NCBI GenBank assembly: GCA_015478765.1 | Contig: JADMKR010000202.1 | Span: 1 to 15,191 of the forward strand | From: Flavobacterium sp. | Lineage (GTDB): Bacteria > Bacteroidota > Bacteroidia > Flavobacteriales > Flavobacteriaceae | Direction of reading: 5' to 3' | Length of the DNA stretch: 15,191 bases | In this document: positions 1 through 7,730 of the stretch, piece by piece | Position numbering within the stretch: position 1 is the stretch's first letter | How the letters are laid out: each line of letters starts with the position of its first letter | The notes under the pieces: generated by a model | Told to the model about the DNA's origin: nothing | Database searches by the model: none | Seen by the model: the letters and a program-made list of their open reading frames with translations, nothing else | Program-made: the position numbers and the translations under genes

Positions 1-633
1 CAATGCGACAAGCATACCGGCACGATCGGAAATACTTTCGCCCATGCCAATAATTCCGCCGCTGCATACCGTAACATTGGTCTTGCGAACGTTGGCAATG
101 GTTTCAAGACGGTCTTCAAAAGCCCTAGTTGAGATAACTTCTTTGTAATAATCTTCCGATGTGTCAAGATTGTGGTTGTAGGCATATAATCCGGCTTCAG
201 CAAGACGCTGCGCCTGATTTTCGGTAAGCATACCCAACGTACAGCAAACTTCCATATCGAGTTTGTTGATAGTCCGGACCATTTCGAGCACTTGTTCAAA
301 CTCGGGACCATCCTTAACATTTCGCCATGCAGCACCCATGCACACGCGTGATGATCCACCCGATTTTGCTCGTAGGGCCTGAGCCTTCACTTGTTGAACA
401 GACATCAGGTCGTTGCCTTCAATATCGGTATGGTATCGTGCTGCTTGCGGACAATAGCCACAATCTTCAGGGCAACCACCCGTTTTTATCGACAATAAAG
501 TGGAAATCTGTACTGTGTTTGGATCGTGATATTGCCTGTGGACAGACGCGGCTTCAAACAAAAGGTCCATCAATGGTTTATTATATATTGCGATAATTTC
601 TTCTTTCGTCCAGTTGTGCCTGCTAATGATCAT
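1..633 (-). CDS. bioB: Biotin synthase BioB, N-terminal part (truncated by window edge)
   Basis: Radical SAM enzyme that inserts sulfur into dethiobiotin, the last step of biotin synthesis, in the cytoplasm. Translating the minus strand from the ATG at 633 gives 211 open codons with no stop before position 1; the C-terminal third or so lies outside the window. The radical SAM cluster motif CPEDCGYC has Cys 54, 58 and 61, one residue off the E. coli numbering. Downstream are the family signatures SSRVCMGAAWR, MEVCCTLGM and VCSGGIIGMGE, which carry the cysteines expected to bind the [2Fe-2S] cluster. The start fits the usual flavobacterial N-terminus, and a -7 box lies about 20 bp upstream. Expression appears monocistronic from this side. 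The identification is secure; the missing C-terminus cannot be assessed. Confidence 0.97.
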   Translation of the reverse strand, partial: MIISRHNWTKEEIIAIYNKPLMDLLFEAASVHRQYHDPNTVQISTLLSIKTGGCPEDCGYCPQAARYHTDIEGNDLMSVQQVKAQALRAKSGGSSRVCMGAAWRNVKDGPEFEQVLEMVRTINKLDMEVCCTLGMLTENQAQRLAEAGLYAYNHNLDTSEDYYKEVISTRAFEDRLETIANVRKTNVTVCSGGIIGMGESISDRAGMLVAL

Positions 634-653
634 AAGAGTAATTTTGAATGGTT

Positions 654-684
654 CAAAAGTAGGGAATTCCGCTTTAACGGAAAA
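654..684 (-). promoter_or_regulatory. Bacteroidota-type promoter for bioB
   Basis: On the minus strand TACTTTTG (654-661) matches the Bacteroidetes -7 consensus TAnnTTTG exactly. Nineteen bases upstream lies TTTT (681-684), one mismatch from the -33 element TTTG. The predicted transcription start near 647 would give a leader of about 14 nt to the bioB ATG at 633. The assignment rests on motif and spacing only. Confidence 0.6.
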
Positions 685-718
685 CTTTATACTTCAGGAA
701 TGCGTGATTTGGCGGCAT

Positions 719-751
719 AAAAAAACCTGCGAAAATCAATTCTCGCAGGTT
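719..751 (-). terminator. Intrinsic terminator after the 773-1228 membrane gene
   Basis: A perfect 9-bp stem (724-732 with 743-751, arm AACCTGCGA) encloses a 10-nt loop. Read on the minus strand it is followed at once by a run of T (719-725). It lies about 20 bp beyond the stop of the small membrane gene. The other side also has a T-rich run (755-761), so it might work in both directions. Confidence 0.85.
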
Positions 752-772
752 CATGTTTTTTAGTGACTGGGT

Positions 773-1228
773 TTAATCGACTTTGTTGATGACTTCTGCC
801 TTGTCTTTCCAATATTGCATCAGTACAAATGTTGCCACCAACGATGCCGCCGACGATTCTAAAAGTAACAATGCTATCACATATGTCGACGAATCCACAT
901 CGCCGCCTCCAATCAGGAATGCCTCCGACAGATGCTTAAGGAATTCCTCGCCACCGCGTATTTCAATGTAGATCAACAAGCTTAGAATGCTTAAGATCGC
1001 TCCAATCATCGATGTGATGAAGCCCGAAATGAAATTGCGGAAGTAGCCCCGAATGCCATCATGTATGTTCGCACTGATGGTGCGATTGATACCGTATGCA
1101 ATTATAAAGACATTAAAGATTCGTAGGATAAATACGTCCGACAGTCCGAGTAGTTCCATTATGGCAAAATAAATTGCGATACCGGCGAAAATAATGAAGC
1201 CGTTTGTAATTTCTCTGGTAAATTTCAT
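773..1228 (-). CDS. Small integral membrane protein, unknown function
   Basis: A 151-residue protein with about four hydrophobic helices at roughly residues 10-27, 32-48, 66-90 and 115-138. It has a short charged N-terminus and a lysine-rich C-terminal tail, so it should sit in the inner membrane. A soluble loop with acidic and glycine-rich sequence (RGGEEF, then GGGDVDSS) lies between helices 3 and 4, about residues 91-114. It resembles conserved unnamed flavobacterial membrane proteins, but I recognise no named family, catalytic motif or transporter signature. It is transcribed alone: a terminator follows it, and a possible -7 box lies about 50 bp before the ATG. That it is a real gene is well supported by its length and helix pattern; its function is unknown. 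Confidence 0.8.
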   Translation of the reverse strand: MKFTREITNGFIIFAGIAIYFAIMELLGLSDVFILRIFNVFIIAYGINRTISANIHDGIRGYFRNFISGFITSMIGAILSILSLLIYIEIRGGEEFLKHLSEAFLIGGGDVDSSTYVIALLLLESSAASLVATFVLMQYWKDKAEVINKVD

Positions 1229-1275
1229 GTTGATGGTTTTTTAACTGAAAAGTATTTTTAAATATGGTGTTTAAC

Positions 1276-1283
1276 CAAATTTA
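1276..1283 (-). promoter_or_regulatory. Possible -7 box for the 773-1228 gene
   Basis: TAAATTTG on the minus strand matches TAnnTTTG, about 48 bp upstream of the ATG at 1228. The expected -33 position reads CCTG, a poor match, so this is a weak prediction. Confidence 0.35.
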
Positions 1284-1417
1284 CTAAAAATTTATGTCGG
1301 TGCAGGAGTGAAAATGATTTTAATATAATTTTAGTAGTACAAATCGACTAGGGTCGCTATTCGCTGCCGCATCGAACAGAAAAGCATCCAGACTTCTAAA
1401 AAATGAATCAGTTTGGT

Positions 1418-2773
1418 TTAAGGTGTGCCGAAACGGGAAGGCGGCTTTTGCAAATACTCGCTCTCGTCATAGAGTAAAATCCAGTCGTTATGCCAGAAGT
1501 AGTCCCATTTGGCTGCGCCCAAATCTACTCGCGGGTCGATCAACTGGCGATACGGACTATTGTTGATGCCTACAAACGATGTCGCATAGACTTCCACCGC
1601 TTTGCCCTGCAACTCAAATTGTTGCCTGATTCGTTGCGCCATTTGCCAAATTCCGTCGGGTCGTGTAGAGGCAAAAGCCCGCTGTTTATCAGTCAGTGAT
1701 TGCGTAAGATTATGCCGAAGCGTTTTGCCTGTCTCTTTATCGACTACCCGAAAATTAGTATATCCTTGGCGGTGCCTTAGCATCATGCGCCAGCTCAGGC
1801 GGTGGCCTTCTTCTGTCCACAGTACATCGCCTTTGATAAAATGATGCCGCAATGGCAGTCCTGTTTGGATGATAAAATAAGGTACGAAAAAGTATAAGAG
1901 CAGCTTTCGGTTGTCAAAAGGTTGGACTGCTGTATTTTCAAGTTCCGGTTTACGTGGAAAAAATCGCGCACGGATGCTATCGGGCGGATAAAAGAAAACC
2001 GTAAAAGCCAACGCGAAAAACGGAAAAATGCCAATCTGCAATATGACGGCGTTGAACAGGTGGAAGATGATGGCGGCGATGAATGCGACGGTTCGTGTAC
2101 GTTTCCAAAAGAGCAGGGGAACAATCAGCAAATCAAACAAAATTCCCATATAAGCAATGAAGATGTGGAAATAGTGGTTGTGGAAAAGTGGCTGAAGGAA
2201 TTGCGGGTGATCCGGCCGTTCGTAGAGCAATTTGATAAAGGTGCCGTCCAGCCACTGCGGATATAATTTTGACGCTACGGCGAAAATATAAACGATGGTT
2301 ATTTGTAATATCAACACACCCGAGCACCACCAAGGCATGGCAAGTGATTTTAAATTTGGGTTATTGCGCACATCAACCGACGCATACCTGTTGGCAGGCA
2401 GGAATAACATGATGATGCAAATCAGCAGTAAAAGATAATAATGGTTATTATAGGACGACTTCTGCATAAAATATACACCAGCCCACATAATCGTAAAAGC
2501 AGCAAGGCTATACCGATATTTGTAACCAACCATGACCAGAAGTCCGAAAATACTCATGGTGGCAAAGTAAAAATACATTCCATTGCCCGGTAGCGGCTGC
2601 AGCCATTCCAAACCGATGTGTGAAAAAGTGAATTCCGGTTCAACCAAAACGCGGCGGACCCAGCCGGTCAATATGGCACCAAAGGTTTCGGCAAAGAGCA
2701 AAAAACCAAAAAACATCCTGAACAGGATCAGCGGTGCATTGTCGATTGGCCGGTGCAGTCGGTTGGTAATCAT
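1418..2773 (-). CDS. HTTM / vitamin K-dependent gamma-carboxylase-like membrane protein
   Basis: A 451-residue polytopic membrane protein with hydrophobic segments from about residue 15 to 262 and another near 290-304, then a hydrophilic C-terminal domain. The membrane part matches the HTTM domain shared with animal gamma-glutamyl carboxylase (GGCX). The motif YNNHYYL contains His111, and VASKL contains Lys169. Their 58-residue spacing equals that of human GGCX His160 and Lys218, the latter proposed as the catalytic base. After the membrane part comes TEEGHRLSWRMMLR (about residues 320-333), similar to the GGCX region after its last helix. Known GGCX couples quinol oxidation to glutamate carboxylation; bacterial members are mostly uncharacterised, so a quinol-linked activity here is inference. 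The ATG overlaps the ribF stop (ATGA), so the two genes are probably co-translated. No convincing terminator follows it. Confidence 0.9.
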   Translation of the reverse strand: MITNRLHRPIDNAPLILFRMFFGFLLFAETFGAILTGWVRRVLVEPEFTFSHIGLEWLQPLPGNGMYFYFATMSIFGLLVMVGYKYRYSLAAFTIMWAGVYFMQKSSYNNHYYLLLLICIIMLFLPANRYASVDVRNNPNLKSLAMPWWCSGVLILQITIVYIFAVASKLYPQWLDGTFIKLLYERPDHPQFLQPLFHNHYFHIFIAYMGILFDLLIVPLLFWKRTRTVAFIAAIIFHLFNAVILQIGIFPFFALAFTVFFYPPDSIRARFFPRKPELENTAVQPFDNRKLLLYFFVPYFIIQTGLPLRHHFIKGDVLWTEEGHRLSWRMMLRHRQGYTNFRVVDKETGKTLRHNLTQSLTDKQRAFASTRPDGIWQMAQRIRQQFELQGKAVEVYATSFVGINNSPYRQLIDPRVDLGAAKWDYFWHNDWILLYDESEYLQKPPSRFGTP

Positions 2774-3702
2774 AAAACCGAATTTAGGAATGCCCGCGAT
2801 TGCAATTCGTCTTCAGCAAGTTGTTGTTTCAACAAATCCAACGACTCAAATTTTTGTTCGTCCCTCAGTCGGTGGAGCAGTGATACCTGTAATTCACGTC
2901 CATATAAATCGGCGTCGAAATCAATAAAATAAATTTCAATTGATCGATTCGCATCTTCGATAGTGGGATTGATTCCAATGTTCATCATTCCGCCAATTTG
3001 CCGTCCGTCAATGGTGCTTTTAACGACATAGACGCCGTCTTTGGGAATGAGTTTATAATTCTCCGGAATACGTATGTTTGCCGTGGGATAGCCCAATGTC
3101 CTTCCTAATTTGCGACCTTCTACCACCGTGCCTGTCAGCGGATAATCGTAGCCAAGATATGCGGTGGCAAGGGCGACGTCGCCGTTTTGCAACGCGCGTC
3201 TTATTTTTGTGGAGCTCACCGATACGTCGTCCAGTTCTTTGGCAGAAATTTGTTCGACCTCAAAGCCATATTGGTTTCCAAATTCAACCAGATCATCAAT
3301 GTTAGCCGTTCTGTTTCTTCCGAAACGGTGATCGTAACCAATGATTATTTTATGTATTTGAAGTTTGTCGACCAATATAACGCGAATGAATTCTTCGGCT
3401 GTTAGGCGGGAAAATGCTTTGTCGAACGGATGCACAATCAAAGAATCCAAACCCGATTTTTCAAGCAGGTCTGCGCGTTCGTCAATTGTGTTCAACAACA
3501 GAATTTCGGCGGCGTCCTGAAGCACCATTCGCGGATGCGGAAAAAAAGTCAGCACAACACTCTCGCATTGTTCGTCGGCCGCACTTTGAATCAGCCGATC
3601 GATGATTTTTTTATGTCCGATATGCACTCCGTCAAAGGTGCCTAAAGTCAGAACCGATTTTTTTTCGGATTTAAATTCGTCTATGGAAGCGAAAAGTTTC
3701 AA
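2770..3702 (-). CDS. ribF: Bifunctional riboflavin kinase / FAD synthetase RibF
   Basis: Makes FMN and then FAD from riboflavin in the cytoplasm. With the TTG start at 3702 the protein has 310 residues, the normal family length. The N-terminal nucleotidyltransferase domain shows GTFDGVHIGH (21-30), GYDHRFGRNR (122-131) and SSTKIRRAL (163-171). The C-terminal flavokinase domain shows GRKLGRTLGYPTAN (196-209), with the PTAN nucleotide/metal motif, then NIGINPTI and a conserved glutamate in IEIYF. An in-frame ATG at 3840 would add 46 residues that resemble no RibF, would overlap the end of the upstream gene, and would lie ahead of the likely promoter. I therefore chose TTG, which gives LKLFASIDEF, a good match to usual RibF N-termini. 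The stop TGA overlaps the ATG of the HTTM gene. Confidence 0.95.
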   Translation of the reverse strand: MKLFASIDEFKSEKKSVLTLGTFDGVHIGHKKIIDRLIQSAADEQCESVVLTFFPHPRMVLQDAAEILLLNTIDERADLLEKSGLDSLIVHPFDKAFSRLTAEEFIRVILVDKLQIHKIIIGYDHRFGRNRTANIDDLVEFGNQYGFEVEQISAKELDDVSVSSTKIRRALQNGDVALATAYLGYDYPLTGTVVEGRKLGRTLGYPTANIRIPENYKLIPKDGVYVVKSTIDGRQIGGMMNIGINPTIEDANRSIEIYFIDFDADLYGRELQVSLLHRLRDEQKFESLDLLKQQLAEDELQSRAFLNSVL

Positions 3703-3721
3703 TCGAGTGGTGTTTTCGCCA

Positions 3722-3729
3722 CAAAAATA
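3722..3729 (-). promoter_or_regulatory. Probable -7 box for ribF-HTTM operon
   Basis: TATTTTTG on the minus strand fits TAnnTTTG exactly and lies 20 bp upstream of the TTG start at 3702, inside the 71-bp gap after the upstream gene. No good -33 TTTG is seen at 17-21 bp. If real, it supports the TTG start, because the alternative ATG at 3840 would be outside the transcript. Confidence 0.5.
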
Positions 3730-3773
3730 CGAATATATAGGTAATGGCGGCGATATGGACTTTGGTAATTGCT

Positions 3774-5270
3774 CTATTGCTCGGCCACCTTGAATCGCTT
3801 CATTTCTTCTACCGGTTCGATTACGCCGTATTCCTTCCATAATTCGGGATTGTAGGCCTTCAAGGGGATGTATGCGAAATCCTGTTCGTTATATTGATCA
3901 AAAGCGTTTTCGGTAATCGTCTCCCGCGAGATGTTCAGAAATTCCATTCGTTCGAAAGTGTTCACTTCGACTTTGAGGTCAAATGCGACCACGTCCTTTT
4001 CCTCGTCGCTCAATTCGATAAATTTGATCGGCCGGTTTATGTAGATATATTGGCCATCCTCAACAGCAGCGTATTGCAGATAATATTTTTCTGAATTCGT
4101 ACCTTTTTTATAAATCAGTGTGCCATTGCTTACATTCTCGGCCGATTTCACGCCCAGGATCAATTTCAGATTCACTCCGCTAAGCTTCTTGCCTTCACCC
4201 AGTGTGTAGTCGGTGCGTACCACTGCATAATCGGTTTCGGAAACATATATTTTGCCGGTGTATTTAGCTTTGCTCTTTCTCGGTTTGAAATTCAGCACAT
4301 AGATGAATTCGTTTTCGGCCGAATATAAAGCACCTTCGTATTCGAAGTCATAATTCATATGATTGGTAATAAAATCAACCCGGCCATTCACAGGGTTATT
4401 CATTACCATAAAACTCATCAGCGACGATTTTGACGATGACACCTTGGTGCGGGGTTTCTGATTTTTATTGGTGAATCCCTTTCGCAACGATATGGTGTCG
4501 CGCGACCCAAACCATCCACTTTTTATGCGGTAGTATTTTGTGGTGTCGAGATGCTGTAATACGATTTTTCCGAGTCCTTTCTGAAGCTCTGCAATATCTG
4601 TCGACCGTTTTTCATCGCTGAGTTTAGTGGCTTTTATCACCTCGAGCTTCGGTTCGTATGTTGGTTTTCCGTCCTTTTGCTTAAAAGCAGAATAATAATT
4701 GCAGAGCACATCGGTAAATTGTTGCGGCGGATGCGAAATCAATGATTTGGCGTACTTCTCAAGATCGCGGTTGGTGGTTGCGAGTTGTTTGCTGGTGAAG
4801 CCTGATGATTTATCGATTTCAAAATCGAATTTCGAAGGTTTAAATGAAGTGGTTTGTCTATAGAAAATGGTATTTTTCAGTGGCTTTTGATCGGTGAGAT
4901 AATTGTCTTTCAAACGTTTTTTTACTTCGGCCATGATTTGTTGCGGATCGGGGCGTTTATTTGGGACTATTACAGTGTCCAGGCTGTAGGTGGCCGGTGC
5001 CATTTTAACAATGTAATCCTGTTTTTGTAAGGCATGAATCGGAACCTGTAGGTTTCGGTAGCCGATGTATGAAATTTCCACATTCGAATCTGCGTCGGCC
5101 GAAAAGGGTATCGAAAAATATCCTTCGGCATTCGACACAAAGGTCTCTGAGTTGATGCGGATATTGGCGAACGGAATCGCTTCATTGGTTTCGGAATCGA
5201 TAATCTTCACCGATTGGGCAATGGATAATTGGAAGCAGAAAATCGACAGGATTAGGTACAGTTGTTTCAT
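3774..5270 (-). CDS. Exported protein with carboxypeptidase-regulatory-like N-terminal domain
   Basis: A 498-residue protein starting at the ATG at 5270, which directly begins a signal peptide (MKQLYLILSIFCFQLSIAQ, cleavage likely after Ala18). An upstream in-frame ATG at 5291 would put seven residues before the signal and is less likely. Residues ~20-90 form a carboxypeptidase D regulatory-like beta-sandwich (features: D-ETNEAIPFANI, SNAEGYFSIPF, ISYIGY), common in Bacteroidetes outer-membrane and periplasmic proteins. The remaining ~400 residues are beta-rich with alternating hydrophobic and charged residues, without transmembrane helices. They resemble the large uncharacterised flavobacterial family of such proteins rather than TonB receptors: no plug or barrel C-terminus is evident, and it is too short. 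No peptidase motif is seen. Location in the periplasm or outer membrane is inferred. It lies upstream of ribF on the same strand, but ribF seems to have its own promoter. Confidence 0.82.
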   Translation of the reverse strand: MKQLYLILSIFCFQLSIAQSVKIIDSETNEAIPFANIRINSETFVSNAEGYFSIPFSADADSNVEISYIGYRNLQVPIHALQKQDYIVKMAPATYSLDTVIVPNKRPDPQQIMAEVKKRLKDNYLTDQKPLKNTIFYRQTTSFKPSKFDFEIDKSSGFTSKQLATTNRDLEKYAKSLISHPPQQFTDVLCNYYSAFKQKDGKPTYEPKLEVIKATKLSDEKRSTDIAELQKGLGKIVLQHLDTTKYYRIKSGWFGSRDTISLRKGFTNKNQKPRTKVSSSKSSLMSFMVMNNPVNGRVDFITNHMNYDFEYEGALYSAENEFIYVLNFKPRKSKAKYTGKIYVSETDYAVVRTDYTLGEGKKLSGVNLKLILGVKSAENVSNGTLIYKKGTNSEKYYLQYAAVEDGQYIYINRPIKFIELSDEEKDVVAFDLKVEVNTFERMEFLNISRETITENAFDQYNEQDFAYIPLKAYNPELWKEYGVIEPVEEMKRFKVAEQ

Positions 5271-5338
5271 TGTGTTTAATTTTGGAAGCAAGACGTCGTG
5301 CTGAAACTTTTGTTACGATAGACATGTCGAATTTAGCA

Positions 5339-5369
5339 CAAAATCACAGATACTCAACAGGTTGTAAAA
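5339..5369 (-). promoter_or_regulatory. Weak promoter candidate for the 3774-5270 gene
   Basis: On the minus strand TGATTTTG (5339-5346) is one mismatch from TAnnTTTG. TTTT (5366-5369) lies 19 bp upstream, one mismatch from TTTG. The leader would be about 60 nt. Low confidence. Confidence 0.3.
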
Positions 5370-5397
5370 AAATTTTGATGCGTGGGCAAATCACACA

Positions 5398-5436
5398 AAC
5401 AAAAAAAGCCGCCCAACGTTGATCGTCGGGCGGCTT
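5398..5436 (-). terminator. Intrinsic terminator after the M43 metalloprotease gene
   Basis: A GC-rich 9-bp stem, AAGCCGCCC with GGGCGGCTT (5406-5414 and 5428-5436), is followed on the minus strand by a run of T (5401-5407). It starts about 20 bp after the stop of the 5457-7511 gene. Confidence 0.9.
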
Positions 5437-5456
5437 GGATAATGTATTATAAACGT

Positions 5457-7511
5457 TTATTTTTTAATAAATCGCATCACTTTCTTCTCGCCGTCTTTAA
5501 CGACTGAAATCAGGTAAACGCCGCTGCTGAAACTTGAGCTGTTGATCGACAGGTCATTCTCGGTCGCGATTGCTTTTTGCGCAACTGTTTGACCTAAGTA
5601 ATTGATTACAGTGTAGCTGTCAGGTAAGCCGATGCCATTTCCAACAGCGATATTAACAACATCACTCGATGGGTTTGGATACAAATAGACGTCGCTTGAA
5701 GCTGCAAAACTGTTGGTAGAAAGCAGGTTGATTGTAAAGGCTTTTGCTTCGGTAGCATCAAATTGAGCTCCAGAAATAATAACCGTTCCATCAGTGGTTT
5801 TGATATCGTAGAATCCGTTGCCGTATGAGCAGCAAATTCCGTCTCCGTAATCATCGTTGATGGTGAAAATATAGCAGTCATTGCTTGGCAAAGTCCAGTT
5901 TTGTGTGATTAACGCACCGCCACCTGTCTGATCTGTATATCCACCACCGCTGTATAACGTGGTGCCCGCACTGTTTTTAATGTTCCAAGTCGTTTCAGAA
6001 CCATAATTGTCTTTCTGAAGACGGAATACAACATTGTTGGCAGCAAAATCTTGCGGTCCTGCGGTAGCTGCGAAAGTTCCGCTGGAAGTGTTGTTGCTGG
6101 CGCGTTGGTCAGGTGTTCCATTTGCATTAACAACAGTTACCGTAATTGGGCCTGGCGAACCGGTAACCGGCATATATACTGTGGCGAATTTATGAGTTGT
6201 AAGGTTTCCCGTCCAAGTGTACGTAGTAGCCGGACCGCCGTTGAGTGAATAGGTCAATGTAGCCGACGTCAACGGTGCAGTACCGCGGTTATAGATTGTG
6301 ATTTTTTGTGACGGTGTTGACGACCCACAAGTCGCAGGTCCGCTTCCAGCCGAACATGAAGCTTCGACTTTTACCTCGGCATCATTTGCAAAAAGAGTCA
6401 TCGGCTGATCTTTTGTGGATGTTTTCAATGTTACCCTCCTGGCTGCGTTGTTCATGATTACGACCATACGCTCTTTTTGATTTTGCGTAAATATATTCAT
6501 GCAGATGTCATCTGTATAATCCATGTAGTTTTCTACCATGTCATTACCCGGTGCCGGGCATGAATTCACAACAGAATTACATGAATAGTTGGCGGTTGCT
6601 GCCGCCGGAGTATCAGCACAAAAATCATCTACTGCACATCCGCCATCGCCCCAAATATGGCGAAGGCCAATCCAGTGTCCAACTTCATGCGTCATGGTAC
6701 GACCGCGGTTGTAAGGCGCGTTTAACAGAAATGTTCCGTCATTATAAGCGACGCTTCCAAAGGTGCTGTAATTAGCCACCACGCCGTCTGTTGCCGCTGC
6801 ACCACCTGATAGATTCAAGCCCGGTAGCCCGGAAGCATTTGGAAATTGCGCATAGCCTAAAAGAGAGCTGTCAGAGAAGTTAACCGACCACATATTAAGA
6901 TACAGTGCAGGATCCCACTGCGTGGTTGGCTTAACCGTGGTATTGATTGCAGTTGTCGACCACGACGACTGGCATAAATTCACGCGGTTGATACCATTTG
7001 TTGGGTTACCGTTTGGATCTTGTTGTGCCAACGCAAACTGTATCATTGTATCGGCACCAACCGAATTGGTGTTAAAACCGGGTGTTCCGGCCATCCGGCG
7101 GAAATCCTCATTCATCACCGTTATTTGCGAGATAACTTGAGCATCGGTGATATTGGGTGCAGTACCTACTGCTTCACCGTTGTGGATTACATGCACTACG
7201 ACTGGGATGATAATCACATCGCCATCCATCGAGCCTACTGTCTGCATGGCTCTGTACTCAGCCAGCAAAGGGTTTAACCAGGCTTCGAATTGCGCATCGT
7301 TCATTCGCTTAGGATCAAGCGAGCGCAAATATTCTTCATATTCGGTCGATGCACATCGAATGTGTCCTGTTTCAGGATTGATGCTTTCTGCTTTGGCGGG
7401 TTTGCCGAAAAGCATTGGGCTGCCTTGTCTTTTTACCTGCGCCTGTACTGAAATAATCATCAGCATACAGGTCACCGTAAAGACAAATTGTGAAAGTGTA
7501 AATTTTTTCAT
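5457..7511 (-). CDS. Secreted M43-type zinc metalloprotease with T9SS sorting domain
   Basis: A 684-residue secreted protease. Residues 1-25 are a signal peptide (cleavage near SVQAQ). A propeptide-like region follows to about residue 95. The catalytic domain (~100-362) has HEVGHWIGLRH (275-285; zinc ligands His275, His279 and His285, catalytic Glu276) and the Met-turn ENYMDY (Met330), with paired cysteines around 292-318, as in pappalysin/cytophagalysin (M43B) proteases. After it come a CARDB-like beta domain (~370-480), a cysteine-containing module with DDYGDGICCSYGNG (553-566), and a C-terminal T9SS type A sorting domain (~608-684: VYLYPNPSS, GVYLISV, ending RFIKK). The protein should cross the outer membrane by T9SS, lose the tail, and be released or surface-attached. 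Family substrates vary; this one's is unknown. It is divergent from the tandem reprolysin-like genes and has a strong promoter and terminator of its own. Confidence 0.95.
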   Translation of the reverse strand: MKKFTLSQFVFTVTCMLMIISVQAQVKRQGSPMLFGKPAKAESINPETGHIRCASTEYEEYLRSLDPKRMNDAQFEAWLNPLLAEYRAMQTVGSMDGDVIIIPVVVHVIHNGEAVGTAPNITDAQVISQITVMNEDFRRMAGTPGFNTNSVGADTMIQFALAQQDPNGNPTNGINRVNLCQSSWSTTAINTTVKPTTQWDPALYLNMWSVNFSDSSLLGYAQFPNASGLPGLNLSGGAAATDGVVANYSTFGSVAYNDGTFLLNAPYNRGRTMTHEVGHWIGLRHIWGDGGCAVDDFCADTPAAATANYSCNSVVNSCPAPGNDMVENYMDYTDDICMNIFTQNQKERMVVIMNNAARRVTLKTSTKDQPMTLFANDAEVKVEASCSAGSGPATCGSSTPSQKITIYNRGTAPLTSATLTYSLNGGPATTYTWTGNLTTHKFATVYMPVTGSPGPITVTVVNANGTPDQRASNNTSSGTFAATAGPQDFAANNVVFRLQKDNYGSETTWNIKNSAGTTLYSGGGYTDQTGGGALITQNWTLPSNDCYIFTINDDYGDGICCSYGNGFYDIKTTDGTVIISGAQFDATEAKAFTINLLSTNSFAASSDVYLYPNPSSDVVNIAVGNGIGLPDSYTVINYLGQTVAQKAIATENDLSINSSSFSSGVYLISVVKDGEKKVMRFIKK

Positions 7512-7539
7512 GGAAATTATGTAAAATAATAGAGTTACG

Positions 7540-7569
7540 CAAAAATAGGATTATACATCAAACGACAAA
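7540..7569 (-). promoter_or_regulatory. Bacteroidota promoter for the M43 protease gene
   Basis: On the minus strand a perfect TTTG (7566-7569), an 18-bp spacer and a perfect TATTTTTG (7540-7547) form the best promoter in the window. The transcription start would fall near 7533, giving a leader of about 20 nt to the ATG at 7511. Confidence 0.75.
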
Positions 7570-7675
7570 ACTTTTTTCGCAGTAAAACTGTTAATTATCA
7601 ATACACTGCTATGTTTTCGCAGGAAAAAGCTGAAAAAAATAATTTTATCAAACTGTATTTTTTTTAACGTAATCA

Positions 7676-7706
7676 TTTAATTATTAGCGGATAAGAATTA
7701 TATTAG
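7676..7706 (+). promoter_or_regulatory. Promoter candidate for the first reprolysin-like gene
   Basis: TTTA (7676-7679), 19 bp, then TATATTAG (7699-7706): each element has one mismatch from TTTG / TAnnTTTG. The leader to the ATG at 7731 would be about 18 nt. It shares the 219-bp divergent spacer with the minus-strand M43 promoter. The middle of that spacer is AT-rich with no other clear structure. Confidence 0.4.
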
Positions 7707-7730
7707 TTGCTCTAATTTAATTTACACTAT

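Noticed and set aside
327..720. Plus-strand open frames across the bioB 5' end
   Set aside because: Antisense to recognisable BioB motifs, and the second frame also covers the bioB promoter; no protein-like features.
1300..1417. Terminator after the HTTM gene
   Set aside because: Only a 4-bp stem (CGAC..GTCG) without a proper T run was found, too weak to call.
7147..7524. 125-residue plus-strand open frame opposite the M43 protease start
   Set aside because: It is antisense to a clear signal peptide and propeptide and shows no family resemblance; treated as a shadow frame.
7548..7675. Riboswitch or small RNA in the divergent spacer
   Set aside because: AT-rich with no stable stem or known motif; nothing beyond the promoters can be supported.
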